NCBI GenBank assembly: GCA_963702935.1
Contig: OY969772.1
Location: forward strand, 2,294,001 to 2,358,000
Direction: 5' to 3'
From: DAOTWA01 sp963702935
Lineage (GTDB): Bacteria > Chloroflexota > Anaerolineae > Anaerolineales > Anaerolineaceae
DNA length: 64,000 bases
Positions 42,959-51,189 of this stretch are shown here, one piece after another. How positions within the stretch are numbered: position 1 is the first letter of the stretch; each line of letters opens with the position of its first letter. Made by a program: the position numbers and the translations under genes. The notes beneath the pieces are model-generated. The model saw only the letters and a program-made list of their open reading frames with translations. It had not been told where the DNA came from and made no database searches.

Positions 42959-43175
42959 GGTTGCAGGTTCCTGTCAAACCGCCCCTTCTCAGCCGTTTCA
43001 GCGCGTCTGATAGAAGGCGGCCATCAATCGAGAAAGAAAGAAAAGATCGATCCACGCCAGGCGGGTAGCTTGCCTGGGAGAAATTGTCTGCGCCGCGCTC
43101 CACGTCTGCGCGGAGGCGGCAGACCGCGGCCGCAGGGTGGGCAGCGGCGGGGTGATTTTGAGAGACTTGAGACAT
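42912..43175 (-). CDS. Short reading frame after the attenuator, doubtful
   Basis: ATG 43175 has AAAGGAG 11 nt upstream and opens an 87-residue frame (MSQVSQNHPAAAHPAAA...) that overlaps the rsgA start by 47 bp. The product is unrecognised and basic at the end. The good ribosome site suggests translation begins here, but the sequence may be the remnant of a lost gene. Confidence 0.25.
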   Translation of the reverse strand: MSQVSQNHPAAAHPAAAVCRLRADVERGADNFSQASYPPGVDRSFLSFSIDGRLLSDALKRLRRGGLTGTCNHDYKRGRFKRRRRRL

Positions 43176-43224
43176 AAAAACGGTGCTCCTTTCGGGAGGT
43201 GTACGAGAAAGTGAGGAAACAAAA

Positions 43225-43531
43225 ACGCCAGCCACGACGAGTCCCGTGGCTGGCGCAAGGATCGAATTCAAGGATAGGAATTAAGCTGAGCTTCCCGGTG
43301 TTTCGATCGAGAGACCTGCGGCCAATCGCTTAAAACGAAAGCCACGGGGCATGAGAGCGCCCGTGGCTGGAATTATTTCAAAATCAACGGAGATAAGAGC
43401 TTATCTCGCGACCTGGAGGCGCGCACATGCGACTTGAACTACGACAAACACCGAGACCGATTTAAACACACACGCCTCCTTTCGTTAGATGACGACAAGG
43501 AGAGTTTATCATGGCAAAGGGCGGGCGTCAA
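43225..43531 (-). promoter_or_regulatory. Candidate transcription attenuator upstream of rsgA
   Basis: Promoter TTGACG (43531-43526), 17 bp, TAAACT (43508-43503); leader peptide 43469-43401; hairpin 1:2 from CCAGCCACGGGC (about 43371-43360) and GCCCCGTGGCT (about 43350-43340); terminator 3:4 GCCAGCCACG/CGTGGCTGGC (about 43257-43229) followed by GTTTTTG. Arm 2 (CCCGTGGCT) can instead pair perfectly with arm 3 (AGCCACGGG), giving the antiterminator. GAGATAAG-AG-CTTATCTC (43391-43408) is a further dyad. Confidence 0.6.
43401..43469 (-). CDS. Valine-rich leader peptide
   Basis: GTG 43469 with AAAGGAGG 5 nt upstream encodes a 22-residue peptide, with Val at positions 5, 7, 9-11, 13 and 20 (core VSVFVVVQV). 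It is typical of a leader peptide sensing branched amino acids, but the gene it would control is not recognisable. Confidence 0.5.
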   Translation of the reverse strand: MFKSVSVFVVVQVACARLQVAR

Positions 43532-44208
43532 GGGTTCTTCTTGCGATTGGGGCAGGTGTCGCGCACCCCGCAGAACTCGCAGGGCGAGCCGACTCCTTGC
43601 GGGCAGCCCAGGCCCATCACGAAAGAGAAGGACTTGCGCGGGACCATCTGCCCGCTGGGGGTGAGGCGGATGGCGGCTGCGTCGGGCTGAAGGACGGCGA
43701 AGATCTGCGGCTGGCCCTGCTCGATCGGCCAGCCAATCAGGCCGGGGCTGAGCGGAAGCGAAGTGGGCAGATTCTGGGCATCGGCTTCGGCCCGGAAGTG
43801 GGCTTCCAGTTGATTCGCCAGGGCCTCGGCGCCGGCCGAGCCATACGCGTCCAGGAAGAAGCCGAGGGAGGGATCTTGCTTCATGCGGGCGGTTATCTGC
43901 GCCTCCAGGGCGTCCCCCAGGGTGCCGATGGCAAACGCCACCGCGCTCGAGCCGGCCAGTTGCTCGGCGACCAGCGCGCCGCGCAGGGAGTGCCCGTCTT
44001 CCAGGTCGATCCGGCCGTGCAGGAAGGAGCGCACCGCAACGGTCTTCAGCCACACGGCCGGGCGGAGCAGCTCACGGCCCAGCTCGACGACCTCCTCGGC
44101 CAGCTTTACGATGCCCGGACGCCGCCGGCGGATCGTTTCCGGGTCGGCCCCCTGGGCGCGCAGCACATCGTCGACGCCGATCTGAATGGAAAGAGTTTCC
44201 AGGGTCAT
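43528..44208 (-). CDS. Vitamin B12-dependent methionine synthase activation domain protein
   Basis: 226 residues similar to the C-terminal reactivation domain of MetH, found here as a separate protein: LAEEVVELGRELL, FAIGTLGDALE, DAYGSAGAEALANQLE, then the SAM-binding-like RLTPSGQMVPRKSFSFVMGL (Y/RxxxGY-type region). A Cys-rich tail (CPQGVGSPCEFCGVRDTCP) is not part of MetH and may bind a metal or cluster. It follows the homocysteine methyltransferase gene by 6 bp, so a split B12 methionine synthase module is plausible; the corrinoid domain is not here. Confidence 0.85.
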   Translation of the reverse strand: MTLETLSIQIGVDDVLRAQGADPETIRRRRPGIVKLAEEVVELGRELLRPAVWLKTVAVRSFLHGRIDLEDGHSLRGALVAEQLAGSSAVAFAIGTLGDALEAQITARMKQDPSLGFFLDAYGSAGAEALANQLEAHFRAEADAQNLPTSLPLSPGLIGWPIEQGQPQIFAVLQPDAAAIRLTPSGQMVPRKSFSFVMGLGCPQGVGSPCEFCGVRDTCPNRKKNP

Positions 44209-44214
44209 GGCCGG

Positions 44215-45105
44215 CTACCCTTCCCGCAGCCCGGCGGCTGCCAGCGCGATGTGGCGCAGGTGCTCGGGCGAAGTGCCGCAGCAGCCGCCCACCACGGCAG
44301 CGCCGGCCTCCACCCAGGCGGCGACCTGGGCGCCCATGTCCTGCGGGGTGACGTCGTAGACCGGCTCTCTCTGCTCGTCGGGGTGGGGCAGCCCGGCGTT
44401 GGGCTTGAACCATAGGGGCAAATTCGTCGTGGCGCGCAGCTCCCGCAGGGCGGTGAGGTTTTCGGCCAGGCTGCGCCCGCAGTTGACGCCGATCAAGTCC
44501 ACGCCTAACGGCTCCAGCTCGGCGGCCAATTGCCCCGGCTTGACGCCCATCATGGTGCGCGTGCCGCGGTCGAAGCTGAACGAGCACACCAGTGGCAGGG
44601 CCGTCACCGAGCGCACGGCGCGCAGGGCGGCCCTGGCCTCCACCAGGTCGAATTGAGTCTCTACCACCAGCAAGTCGACCCCGGCCTCTGCCAGCGCGCG
44701 CGCCTGCTCGGTAAACGCGCTTTCCGCATCAGCCTCCGGCAGGGGGCCTAGCGGCTTGAGCAGCTCTCCAATCGGCCCCATGGAGCCGGCCACGAATACC
44801 TCTTGGCCGCCGGCCGCCTCACGCGCCAGGGCCACGGCTTTCTGGTTCAGCTCGACGACGCGTTCCCCTATCCCCGAGTGGGCAAGGCGCAAGCGCGTCG
44901 CGCCGAAAGTGTCCGTCAAAAGGATGTTGGCGCCGGCCTCGACGAACTCGCGGTGGAGCCGGATGACGGCTTGCGGATTTTCCAGCACCCAGCGGTCGGA
45001 AGGAACGCCCCGCGGCAGGCCGTGCTTCAGCAGGTTGGTGCCGGTCGCGCCGTCGGCGACCAGGATGTGGCGGCTCAATTGGGTCAGGAATTCGGAATTG
45101 CTCAT
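44215..45105 (-). CDS. Homocysteine S-methyltransferase family protein
   Basis: 296 residues. The Hcy-binding barrel resembles the MetH N-terminal module. It starts ILVADGATGTNLLKHGLPRG and ends with the zinc ligands in VNCGRS (Cys) and VGGCCGTSPEHLRH (two Cys). The methyl donor may be a corrinoid protein rather than methyl-THF, since the downstream gene encodes a MetH activation domain. GAGGAG precedes ATG 45105. Confidence 0.93.
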   Translation of the reverse strand: MSNSEFLTQLSRHILVADGATGTNLLKHGLPRGVPSDRWVLENPQAVIRLHREFVEAGANILLTDTFGATRLRLAHSGIGERVVELNQKAVALAREAAGGQEVFVAGSMGPIGELLKPLGPLPEADAESAFTEQARALAEAGVDLLVVETQFDLVEARAALRAVRSVTALPLVCSFSFDRGTRTMMGVKPGQLAAELEPLGVDLIGVNCGRSLAENLTALRELRATTNLPLWFKPNAGLPHPDEQREPVYDVTPQDMGAQVAAWVEAGAAVVGGCCGTSPEHLRHIALAAAGLREG

Positions 45106-45340
45106 AGACTCCTCGAATGGGAAGGATGGTCACGCCGGGAGGATTGGAAAACTCGCGCGCCCTTATTCTAAATCAAAACCCGCCTTGCGGCAATTTGACT
45201 TTAAAACCGAAGACGCCAGGCCGGGCATACCCCCTCACTCACGGCTGGCGTCTTTTTATGGGCTTTTGAATTGGCCCCCTGAGATGTAATGATGATACCA
45301 TTTTCCAACGCAATCTCAAGCGAGGGATTTCCCTACTTTT
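45106..45340. terminator. Intergenic region with a strong hairpin (45211-45257)
   Basis: AGACGCCAG (45211-45219) and CTGGCGTCT (45245-45253) form a 9-bp stem followed by TTTTAT on the plus strand and a weaker T-rich run on the minus strand. It probably ends the phosphodiester glycosidase operon on the minus strand. The rest of the gap has no gene; the minus-strand sequence between the hairpin and ATG 45105 could be a leader, but I see no known riboswitch. Confidence 0.55.
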
Positions 45341-46552
45341 TCAGGGGGTCGTCACGTAGAAGAAATCCCGCCCGTAGGGATAAAGATAGCGGTCGATATT
45401 CTCTTTCATCGTGCCGGGGAAGAGCGCCTCCAGCGAGAGCTCCCCATTCTGCCAGTGGACGGCCACGAAATGCACCCAGTAATTGTTGATATCGAGCTGC
45501 ATGCCCTGGGCGACGTGCGCGGCCAGCATACTCTTGGCCAGGGCTTCCATCGAGAGACTCGGCCCGGCGAAGTAGTACAACGTATGCCTGTCCTGGCTGA
45601 GCGCGATCCCCGAGCGCCAGGTGGGCGAGACGTCCTTGACCGTGTAGCCCCAGTCTTGCGGGGAGTTGTTATAAATGTCCGGGTTGATCTGCCCATCCTG
45701 CACGACCAGGGGACCGTTCTGTCGCCAGGCCTGCATGTCTGCGGAGGGCTGGAGGTCGCTGCCCCACACGCCCATGCGCAGGCTGCCGTCCTGGTAGATC
45801 GCCAGGGTGCCCAGGCCGGGGCGCGGCGGCAGGGCCACGATTCCGCCGGACATGGCCCCGAATTCCCCGTTGGCGGCCTTGAAGCCCCCGTTGAACATGG
45901 CCAACAGCCGGCCGGGAAGCTTGTCCCCGGCGGGCATGGCTCCCGAGCGCTTGGGCCCGTTGGGCGCATAGGGCTCTTCGAAGCCCAGCACGTAATGCAG
46001 GCGCGTGTGCGCCAGGTCGAAAGCGACCACGGCCACCACGGCGTAAGGCCGCTGGGGGTCGGGCTGAAGGTAAGCGCGGTAGCTGACCGTGCGCCCGCTG
46101 GCGTCCTGCAGGTAGGGCGACCACTGCCCTTCTCCTGCGAGAGAGCCGAGGGGCGTGAGCGGCGCGGGCTGCCAGGCGGCGGGCGCGGGAGTGGCCGGGG
46201 ACGGAGGGGTGGGCGAGGCGGGGGCGGCCGTTTGCGGCGCAGGCGCGATCTGTGCAGAAGGCGTGTCGCGGGGCAGGGGCGTCTCCGTCGGCGATTGCCA
46301 GGGGGCCGCGGGAGTGGCCAGCCCCAGCGCGTAGCGGGCCTTCTGGAGCATGTCCTGGGCCTGGAAGGCGGCCATTTCCAGGGAAGCCACGACGCGATCC
46401 CCAAGGACGCCGCGCAACAGGTCCGCGCCTTGCGCGGGCAGGGAAGGCCGCTGGACGAATACGACCGCCAGCCCCATCAGGAGCAGCAGGAGGAGTAACG
46501 CGCCCCCGGCCAGGAGCAGACACCCTCGGCGAGGATGAAACTTCGCGTGCAT
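45341..46552 (-). CDS. Phosphodiester glycosidase (NAGPA) family protein
   Basis: 403 residues. An N-terminal membrane anchor (about residues 10-33), a Pro/Thr-rich linker (about 78-128) and a C-terminal NAGPA domain: LLAMFNGGFKAANGEFGAM, then GSLRMGVWG, RSGIALSQDRHTLYYFAG and MQLDINNYWVHF. The family removes covering sugars from phosphodiesters in exported polymers. Last gene of the operon DUF362 - polyferredoxin - this gene (16-bp gap). Its relation to the Fe-S genes is not obvious. Confidence 0.88.
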   Translation of the reverse strand: MHAKFHPRRGCLLLAGGALLLLLLLMGLAVVFVQRPSLPAQGADLLRGVLGDRVVASLEMAAFQAQDMLQKARYALGLATPAAPWQSPTETPLPRDTPSAQIAPAPQTAAPASPTPPSPATPAPAAWQPAPLTPLGSLAGEGQWSPYLQDASGRTVSYRAYLQPDPQRPYAVVAVVAFDLAHTRLHYVLGFEEPYAPNGPKRSGAMPAGDKLPGRLLAMFNGGFKAANGEFGAMSGGIVALPPRPGLGTLAIYQDGSLRMGVWGSDLQPSADMQAWRQNGPLVVQDGQINPDIYNNSPQDWGYTVKDVSPTWRSGIALSQDRHTLYYFAGPSLSMEALAKSMLAAHVAQGMQLDINNYWVHFVAVHWQNGELSLEALFPGTMKENIDRYLYPYGRDFFYVTTP

Positions 46553-46568
46553 GGCTTAATTCTAAACC

Positions 46569-48149
46569 CTAAAACGGCACGGCCGTCTCCGGCGTGTACA
46601 CGCGGATGGCGGACTCGCCGTTGACCGGGCACTTGTATTCACAGATGCCGCAGCCGATACAGCGCTCGCGCACCACGTGGGGAAGCTGTAGCTCTACGCT
46701 GGCGCCTCCCGGTGTCCACACTTCGGCGACTTCGAGCTGGATGGCCTTTTCGGGCAGCGGGCACATCTCCTCGCACACGATGCACGGGAGGTGCTCGGAC
46801 CAGGCGATGCAGCGGTTCTGGTCGATAGACGCTCTGCCGATCACCTGCAGGCGCTTCTCCTCCAGGCTCAAGGGCGGGATGGCCTGCGCCGGGCAGACCT
46901 GCCCGCAGGCGTTGCAGGCGTAATCGCAGTAGCCCAGGCGCGGCGCCAGCAGCGGCGTGCCGAAGCCCGCCAGCCCGGCCTCGAAGACGGCCGGCTGCAG
47001 GCCGCCGGTGGGGCAGGCGCGCAGGCACTCGCCGCAACGCACGCAATGAGTCAGGGACAGCGCGTCGGGGTTGGCCTCGCGCGCGCCCGGCGGGCGCAGC
47101 AAATGAGGCGGCTCGCGCTTGGCCAGCGCGCCGGAGCGGGACAGGGCCAGCCCGGCGGCGGCCACGCCGACCGCCAGTAGAACTTTGCGCCGCTCCGGGT
47201 CGTAGGCCTTCCAGGCGGCCACGTGAAGGCCCGGCTTGAAGGCAGTCAGGCCGCGCGGGCAGGCTTCCAGGCAGTCCAGGCACAGGGTACACTCGCCGGG
47301 GTCGCTGGCGTAAGCTTTGGCCGGGTCGATCGTGCCGGTGGGGCAGGCGGCGGTGCACAGCGTGCAGCCTTTGCACTCTGCGCCCACTTCGCGGCGGAAC
47401 AGGGCGAACTTGCCGATCACGCCCAGCAGGCCGCCTAGCGGGCACACATAGCGGCACCAGAAGCGCGGCGCGAACAGGTTGAGCGCGATCACCCCCAGGA
47501 AGATGCCCGCAAAGAGCAGCGCGTCGCGGTAGAAAAGTGGCTCGGCGGGCAGGAAGACCGGCCGCACCCAGGCGTCGAAGGCGGCGACCGGAGCGGAGAG
47601 GGCCGGTATCGGGTAGAGGACGGTCTCCACGGCCGTGACGGCCTGATCCAGGGCGGGCCACAGGCCGGCCGTGAGGGTGCGGAACAGGAGGGTCAGCGGG
47701 TCGAGGGCCAGCAGGGTCAGGTTGCCGAGCAGCGCCGCGACCAGGAGGGTGAGCAGCAGGCCGTATTTGAGGCCGCGCCAGCCTTCGGGCGGGGCGGGTC
47801 GCTTAGCGCGCCAGCGCTCGAGGGGGAAGAGATCCAGCAGGGTGCCCAGGGGGCACAGCCAGCCGCACCAGGCGCGCCCGAAAACCAGGCTAAAGAGCAC
47901 CAGCAGCAGCGCCAGCGCCGAGCCGGCCAGGAAGGCGCGGCTGGCCAGCAGGTTGGCCAGCACGGCCAGCGCGTCCAGGCGCATGGGGAAGTTGACCAGG
48001 CTGGCCGGCCAGCTCCCCTGCCGGGAGGCGACGAACAGCGCGACGAAGAGCAGCAGCGCGGCGGCCTGGACGAGCTTGCGCGCCGTGCTCCACGCGCCGG
48101 GGGGGCGGCCCTTGCGGGAAGGGCGCCGGGCGAAGGGGCCTGTCATCAT
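46569..48149 (-). CDS. Membrane polyferredoxin (NapH/MauN-like)
   Basis: 526 residues. Four to five N-terminal helices carry the NapH-type motifs GRAWCGWLCPLGTLLD and FWCRYVCPLGGLLG. Several 4Fe-4S motifs follow: CKGCTLCTAACPTG, CTLCLDCLEACPRG, CVRCGECLRACPTGG, CNACGQVCP, CIVCEEMCP and CIGCGICEYKCPVNG. It should pass electrons from the membrane to a cytoplasmic or exported acceptor. The ATG at 48149 overlaps the stop of the DUF362 gene, so they form one unit. Confidence 0.93.
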   Translation of the reverse strand: MMTGPFARRPSRKGRPPGAWSTARKLVQAAALLLFVALFVASRQGSWPASLVNFPMRLDALAVLANLLASRAFLAGSALALLLVLFSLVFGRAWCGWLCPLGTLLDLFPLERWRAKRPAPPEGWRGLKYGLLLTLLVAALLGNLTLLALDPLTLLFRTLTAGLWPALDQAVTAVETVLYPIPALSAPVAAFDAWVRPVFLPAEPLFYRDALLFAGIFLGVIALNLFAPRFWCRYVCPLGGLLGVIGKFALFRREVGAECKGCTLCTAACPTGTIDPAKAYASDPGECTLCLDCLEACPRGLTAFKPGLHVAAWKAYDPERRKVLLAVGVAAAGLALSRSGALAKREPPHLLRPPGAREANPDALSLTHCVRCGECLRACPTGGLQPAVFEAGLAGFGTPLLAPRLGYCDYACNACGQVCPAQAIPPLSLEEKRLQVIGRASIDQNRCIAWSEHLPCIVCEEMCPLPEKAIQLEVAEVWTPGGASVELQLPHVVRERCIGCGICEYKCPVNGESAIRVYTPETAVPF

Positions 48150-49192
48150 CCACCCACGGGGATCTCTTCGATCCGCAGGTTGCTCAAATCCATGCGGCCC
48201 AATCCCATGGCGGCGGCGGCCGGGATGTAATCGATGTCTGCGGGGCGCATGCCGAAGAGCGAGACGGCGTAGCTGTCGGCGGCGACCATGTCCGGGCTGG
48301 CGATGACCGTATCCAGCTTCTTGACGTCGTCCAGGTTTCCACCCGAGGGCCCGTTGGCGGTCAGGATGCGCACCGCGTCCACGACGGTGAGCCTGGGGCG
48401 GAACAGGCTGGCCAGATCCGGGATGCGCTGCTTGAGGTCGACGTGGATGGCGGCGCGGTTCTGCACCAGCCCCATCATGTTCTTCATCCCCAGGGTCAGG
48501 CGCGCGGCGCTGTGCGTCTTGGCGATGGGCACGTTGATCATCACGTCCGCCTCCAGGGCGTCCTGGAAGGCTTTGGTAGTCTTGAGGCTCACTCCCTGGG
48601 GAATATCGGCGGCCACGTATTTGAAGCCGGGCATGGGAGTCATCTCCCCACCGGCGGCCTGCACCTGCTCGGCGATGCCGCTCTTGACGTAAGCTTCTTC
48701 CAGGGTGCCTCCAAAGGGATAGTCGAACACCTGCACTTTTTTCGCCCCGGCCTCCAGGCACAGCTTGACCAGGGCGGCCACCACCCAGGGATTGGTGGTG
48801 GCCGCGTATTCGTAGGTGTGATAGGAAACGCAGATATTGGGCTTGACCACCACGGTCGCGCCTTGGGGCACGAACTGTTGCATACCGCCCAGGGCGGCGA
48901 TGGCGCGGCGCACCAGGTCTTCCGGCTCGCCGCCGCGCGCCACCACCAGGTCGGGCGGGGCGGGGGAGGTGGCCGTCGGAGAGGGAACGGCCTCACCGGG
49001 CGTGGCGGTAGGGCCTTGCGCCTGGGAAGGCGCGGCGGAGGGGGACGGGGAAACGGCGCCGGGGGTGGGCGAGGATGGCGGCAAGGGGGCGCCCTTTTCG
49101 GGGCTGCACGCGGCCAATAAAGGCTGGATCGCCGCGGCGCTCAGGCCGGCTGCGGCGGCCCGCAGAAATTCACGTCTGGAGAGTCTCTTCAT
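48146..49192 (-). CDS. DUF362 domain lipoprotein with Tat signal
   Basis: 348 residues from ATG 49192, with AGGAG nearby. The N-terminus has the Tat motif SRREFLRAAAAG and a lipobox LLAAC, so the folded protein is exported and lipid-anchored. After a Pro/Ser linker, the DUF362 domain begins VVVKPNICVSYHTYEYAATT and includes NVPIAKTHSAARLTLGMKNMMG. DUF362 proteins often accompany ferredoxin-like modules, as here with the coupled polyferredoxin. Confidence 0.92.
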   Translation of the reverse strand: MKRLSRREFLRAAAAGLSAAAIQPLLAACSPEKGAPLPPSSPTPGAVSPSPSAAPSQAQGPTATPGEAVPSPTATSPAPPDLVVARGGEPEDLVRRAIAALGGMQQFVPQGATVVVKPNICVSYHTYEYAATTNPWVVAALVKLCLEAGAKKVQVFDYPFGGTLEEAYVKSGIAEQVQAAGGEMTPMPGFKYVAADIPQGVSLKTTKAFQDALEADVMINVPIAKTHSAARLTLGMKNMMGLVQNRAAIHVDLKQRIPDLASLFRPRLTVVDAVRILTANGPSGGNLDDVKKLDTVIASPDMVAADSYAVSLFGMRPADIDYIPAAAAMGLGRMDLSNLRIEEIPVGG

Positions 49193-49494
49193 GGGCGCGA
49201 TCTCCTGGGCGAAAACGAAGATTTGTTCAGACAAATTGCCGATAGGAATAATCAAAATATACCTGATCCCCGGATGAAAATCATGTGTCATTTGTCATGC
49301 TGTTCTGGCGCGCGGCCGGCGGCCTGCGAACCAGCCGCTGCGCCGCGAAGGGGCGAGGCTTTTTGGGGGGCGATCCTTGACCTTTTATATCCGGAAATCA
49401 TCCTTGCATCCCGGCGGGGATGTGGTTACAATATAAAACAAATGTTCTGGTAGGGCTTGTCGGAAGAGCTCGATGACAGATTTGGAGGTGTCTT
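49193..49494 (+). promoter_or_regulatory. Upstream region and promoter of the PP2C gene
   Basis: TTGCAT (49404-49409), 17 bp, TACAAT (49427-49432), then a leader of about 55 nt with GGAGG (49484-49488). Otherwise no gene or repeat seen. Confidence 0.65.
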
Positions 49495-50514
49495 TTGGAA
49501 ACGAGCGTGTTCCAAAACATCCAGAGGAGTATACAGGTGAAACGCCAAAACCTCATCAACTGGCTGAGCGCCGCGCCGGCGTCCGAGAGAGAAGTGCGCC
49601 TGGGGCCCGAAGATGAGCAGGCTGTGCAGGCGCACATCCGCGTTCTGGATTCCGCCCTGGATAAGATCGAAGAGGACGCCCTGGGAATTTGCGAGGTATG
49701 CCACGACAACGTCGACGCCGAGCTGTTGGAAATGGACTACACCGCCAGCGTATGCCTCGATCATTTTTCAGAAGAGGACCGGCGCCAGCTCGAGACGGAC
49801 CTGGAGCTTTCGCAGGTGCTGCAAAAGGCGCTCCTGCCGCACCGGGCCCCCGCCATCCCCGGCCTGGACGTGGCGGCTTTCAGCCGGCCGGCGCAGATCG
49901 TGGGCGGCGACTATTTCGACTTCTTGCGCTTTCGGGACGGCGCGCACGGGCTGGCCATCGCGGACGCGATGGGCCACGGCCTGTCTGCCAGTCTGCTCAT
50001 GACCGGCTTGCAGACTTCCCTGCGCACCCTCGTCCCCGAGAGCAAAGCGCCGGAGGAAGTCTTGCGGCGCATCAATCATTTTTACCTGCACAACGTCAAT
50101 TTCACCACGCTCATCACCGCTTTCCTGGGAAAGTTCGACCCGGTTGCCCGGACGCTCACTTACAGCAACGCCGGCCAAAACCCGCCCGCGCTCTACCGCG
50201 CGCAGCAGGATCAGGTGGCCTGGTTGACGCCCACCGGGGCGGCCATCGGTTTCGTCGAAGATTACGAGATCAGCGCCCAATCTGTATCGCTCGCCAAAGG
50301 GGACGTGCTATTGCTCTACACGGATGGGGTGGTGGAGGCTACCAACGACGCTAAAGAAGAATTCGAGCGCGAACGCCTGGAGGCCAGCGTGCGCCAGAAC
50401 GCCGGCCTGCCGGCCCAGGAGATCGTCCACGCCGTGCGCCAGAGTTTGAAGGAGTTTACCGGCAGCCAACCCCTGGCGGATGACCTGACCATCCTGGCGT
50501 GTAAGGTCGCCTAA
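49495..50514 (+). CDS. Zinc-finger PP2C-type phosphatase (RsbU/SpoIIE-like)
   Basis: 339 residues. The TTG at 49495 is the likely start: GGAGG lies 6 nt upstream and no ATG fits. Residues 1-95 resemble a DksA/TraR-type domain with Cys pairs in LGICEVCHDN and SVCLDHF. Residues 105-339 are a SpoIIE/RsbU phosphatase: IVGGDYFDFLRF, IADAMGHGLSASLLM, YSNAGQNPPALY, LYTDGVVEATN, DDLTILACK. It probably dephosphorylates an anti-anti-sigma factor; the zinc domain may sense or tether. A strong terminator follows. Confidence 0.92.
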   Translation: METSVFQNIQRSIQVKRQNLINWLSAAPASEREVRLGPEDEQAVQAHIRVLDSALDKIEEDALGICEVCHDNVDAELLEMDYTASVCLDHFSEEDRRQLETDLELSQVLQKALLPHRAPAIPGLDVAAFSRPAQIVGGDYFDFLRFRDGAHGLAIADAMGHGLSASLLMTGLQTSLRTLVPESKAPEEVLRRINHFYLHNVNFTTLITAFLGKFDPVARTLTYSNAGQNPPALYRAQQDQVAWLTPTGAAIGFVEDYEISAQSVSLAKGDVLLLYTDGVVEATNDAKEEFERERLEASVRQNAGLPAQEIVHAVRQSLKEFTGSQPLADDLTILACKVA

Positions 50515-50530
50515 TTATTGCTGGAGATCA

Positions 50531-50562
50531 AAAAAAGACGGGCCCTACGGCCCGTCTTTTTT
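50531..50562 (+). terminator. Rho-independent terminator of the PP2C gene
   Basis: AAAAAAGACGGGCC, loop CTAC, GGCCCGTCTTTTTT: a perfect 14-bp stem with T-run. Confidence 0.95.
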
Positions 50563-50570
50563 GCTGAGGA

Positions 50571-50610
50571 AACCTTGCGAAGGCCGATGCTGACTAACCT
50601 TCGCAAGGTT
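50571..50610. repeat. CCTTGCGAAGG-family inverted repeat
   Basis: AACCTTGCGAAGG (50571-50583) with CCTTCGCAAGGTT (50598-50610), perfect 13-bp arms. It lies just after the stop of the SWIM gene (50617). Confidence 0.85.
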
Positions 50611-50616
50611 GTCTAT

Positions 50617-50868
50617 TCATGAACTGGCCGGTAACGGCTCGGCGAGCACCATGCCTTCCAGGATGATTTCCAGAGCCATGGTGTGGCTGCAACGGCCGCG
50701 GCTGTGGAAGAAATCGCAGTCGCACTCCCATATACCCTTATCGTAGCGAACGGTGTGCGGGTTATTTTCCCCATCGAAAGTGACAGTAAATGCGTCAAAA
50801 TGGATCCGGGTGCGCTCACCAGCATAACGTTTGGCCTTGTCAATCTTACCGATCATGCCATAATCCAT
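50617..50868 (-). CDS. Small SWIM-type zinc finger protein
   Basis: 83 residues with IWECDCDFFHSRGRCSHTMAL, the CxC...CxH of a SWIM finger, preceded by a beta-rich region. SWIM fingers bind DNA or proteins, often within helicases; here the domain stands alone. AAAGGAG precedes ATG 50868. Transcribed from a near-consensus promoter (51005-51033) with a 130-nt leader containing a small reading frame and a hairpin. Confidence 0.8.
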   Translation of the reverse strand: MDYGMIGKIDKAKRYAGERTRIHFDAFTVTFDGENNPHTVRYDKGIWECDCDFFHSRGRCSHTMALEIILEGMVLAEPLPASS

Positions 50869-50889
50869 GGTCTGACTCTCCTTTCGGAT

Positions 50890-51033
50890 TTATTGAGTAT
50901 GAAAAGCGGCACACGCAAGAATACGTATGCCGCACACACTGATCACTATTTCCATTGAGAGGGGTACAACTCGCATAGTGGGAACCAGCGCTCCTTTTGA
51001 AAAAAGTATATACTGAGTTGGGGGGAAAGTCAA
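50890..51033 (-). promoter_or_regulatory. Promoter and structured leader of the SWIM gene
   Basis: Minus strand: TTGACT (51033-51028), 17 bp, TATACT (51010-51005). A 28-codon frame (50976-50890, Val/Ile-rich start MRVVPLSMEIVISV) overlaps a 10-bp hairpin GCGGCATACG/CGTGTGCCGC (50933-50906) followed by TTTT. The layout resembles a leader-peptide/terminator switch. Confidence 0.45.
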
Positions 51034-51189
51034 CATGATTCGAGGAATTGTAGACTCTCTGATAGGTTTTGAAGGCTAAGCCTTGCGAAGGATAGTCTGC
51101 TTTCAGATGTTGCTAAAGTAAGAGCGTTCCCTTTTAAACTAGAGAGGGTGGAGCGCTCGACGCCCCACCCTCTTCTTTTTTGTTCCTGC

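Noticed and set aside
43225..43531. SAM-I or cobalamin riboswitch near the methionine genes
   Set aside because: None of the conserved core sequences is present; the element reads as a leader-peptide attenuator and lies downstream, not upstream, of those genes.
46569..48761. Extending the polyferredoxin gene upstream to 48761
   Set aside because: The added part overlaps the DUF362 gene in another frame; the ATG at 48149 gives the normal NapH-like N-terminus.
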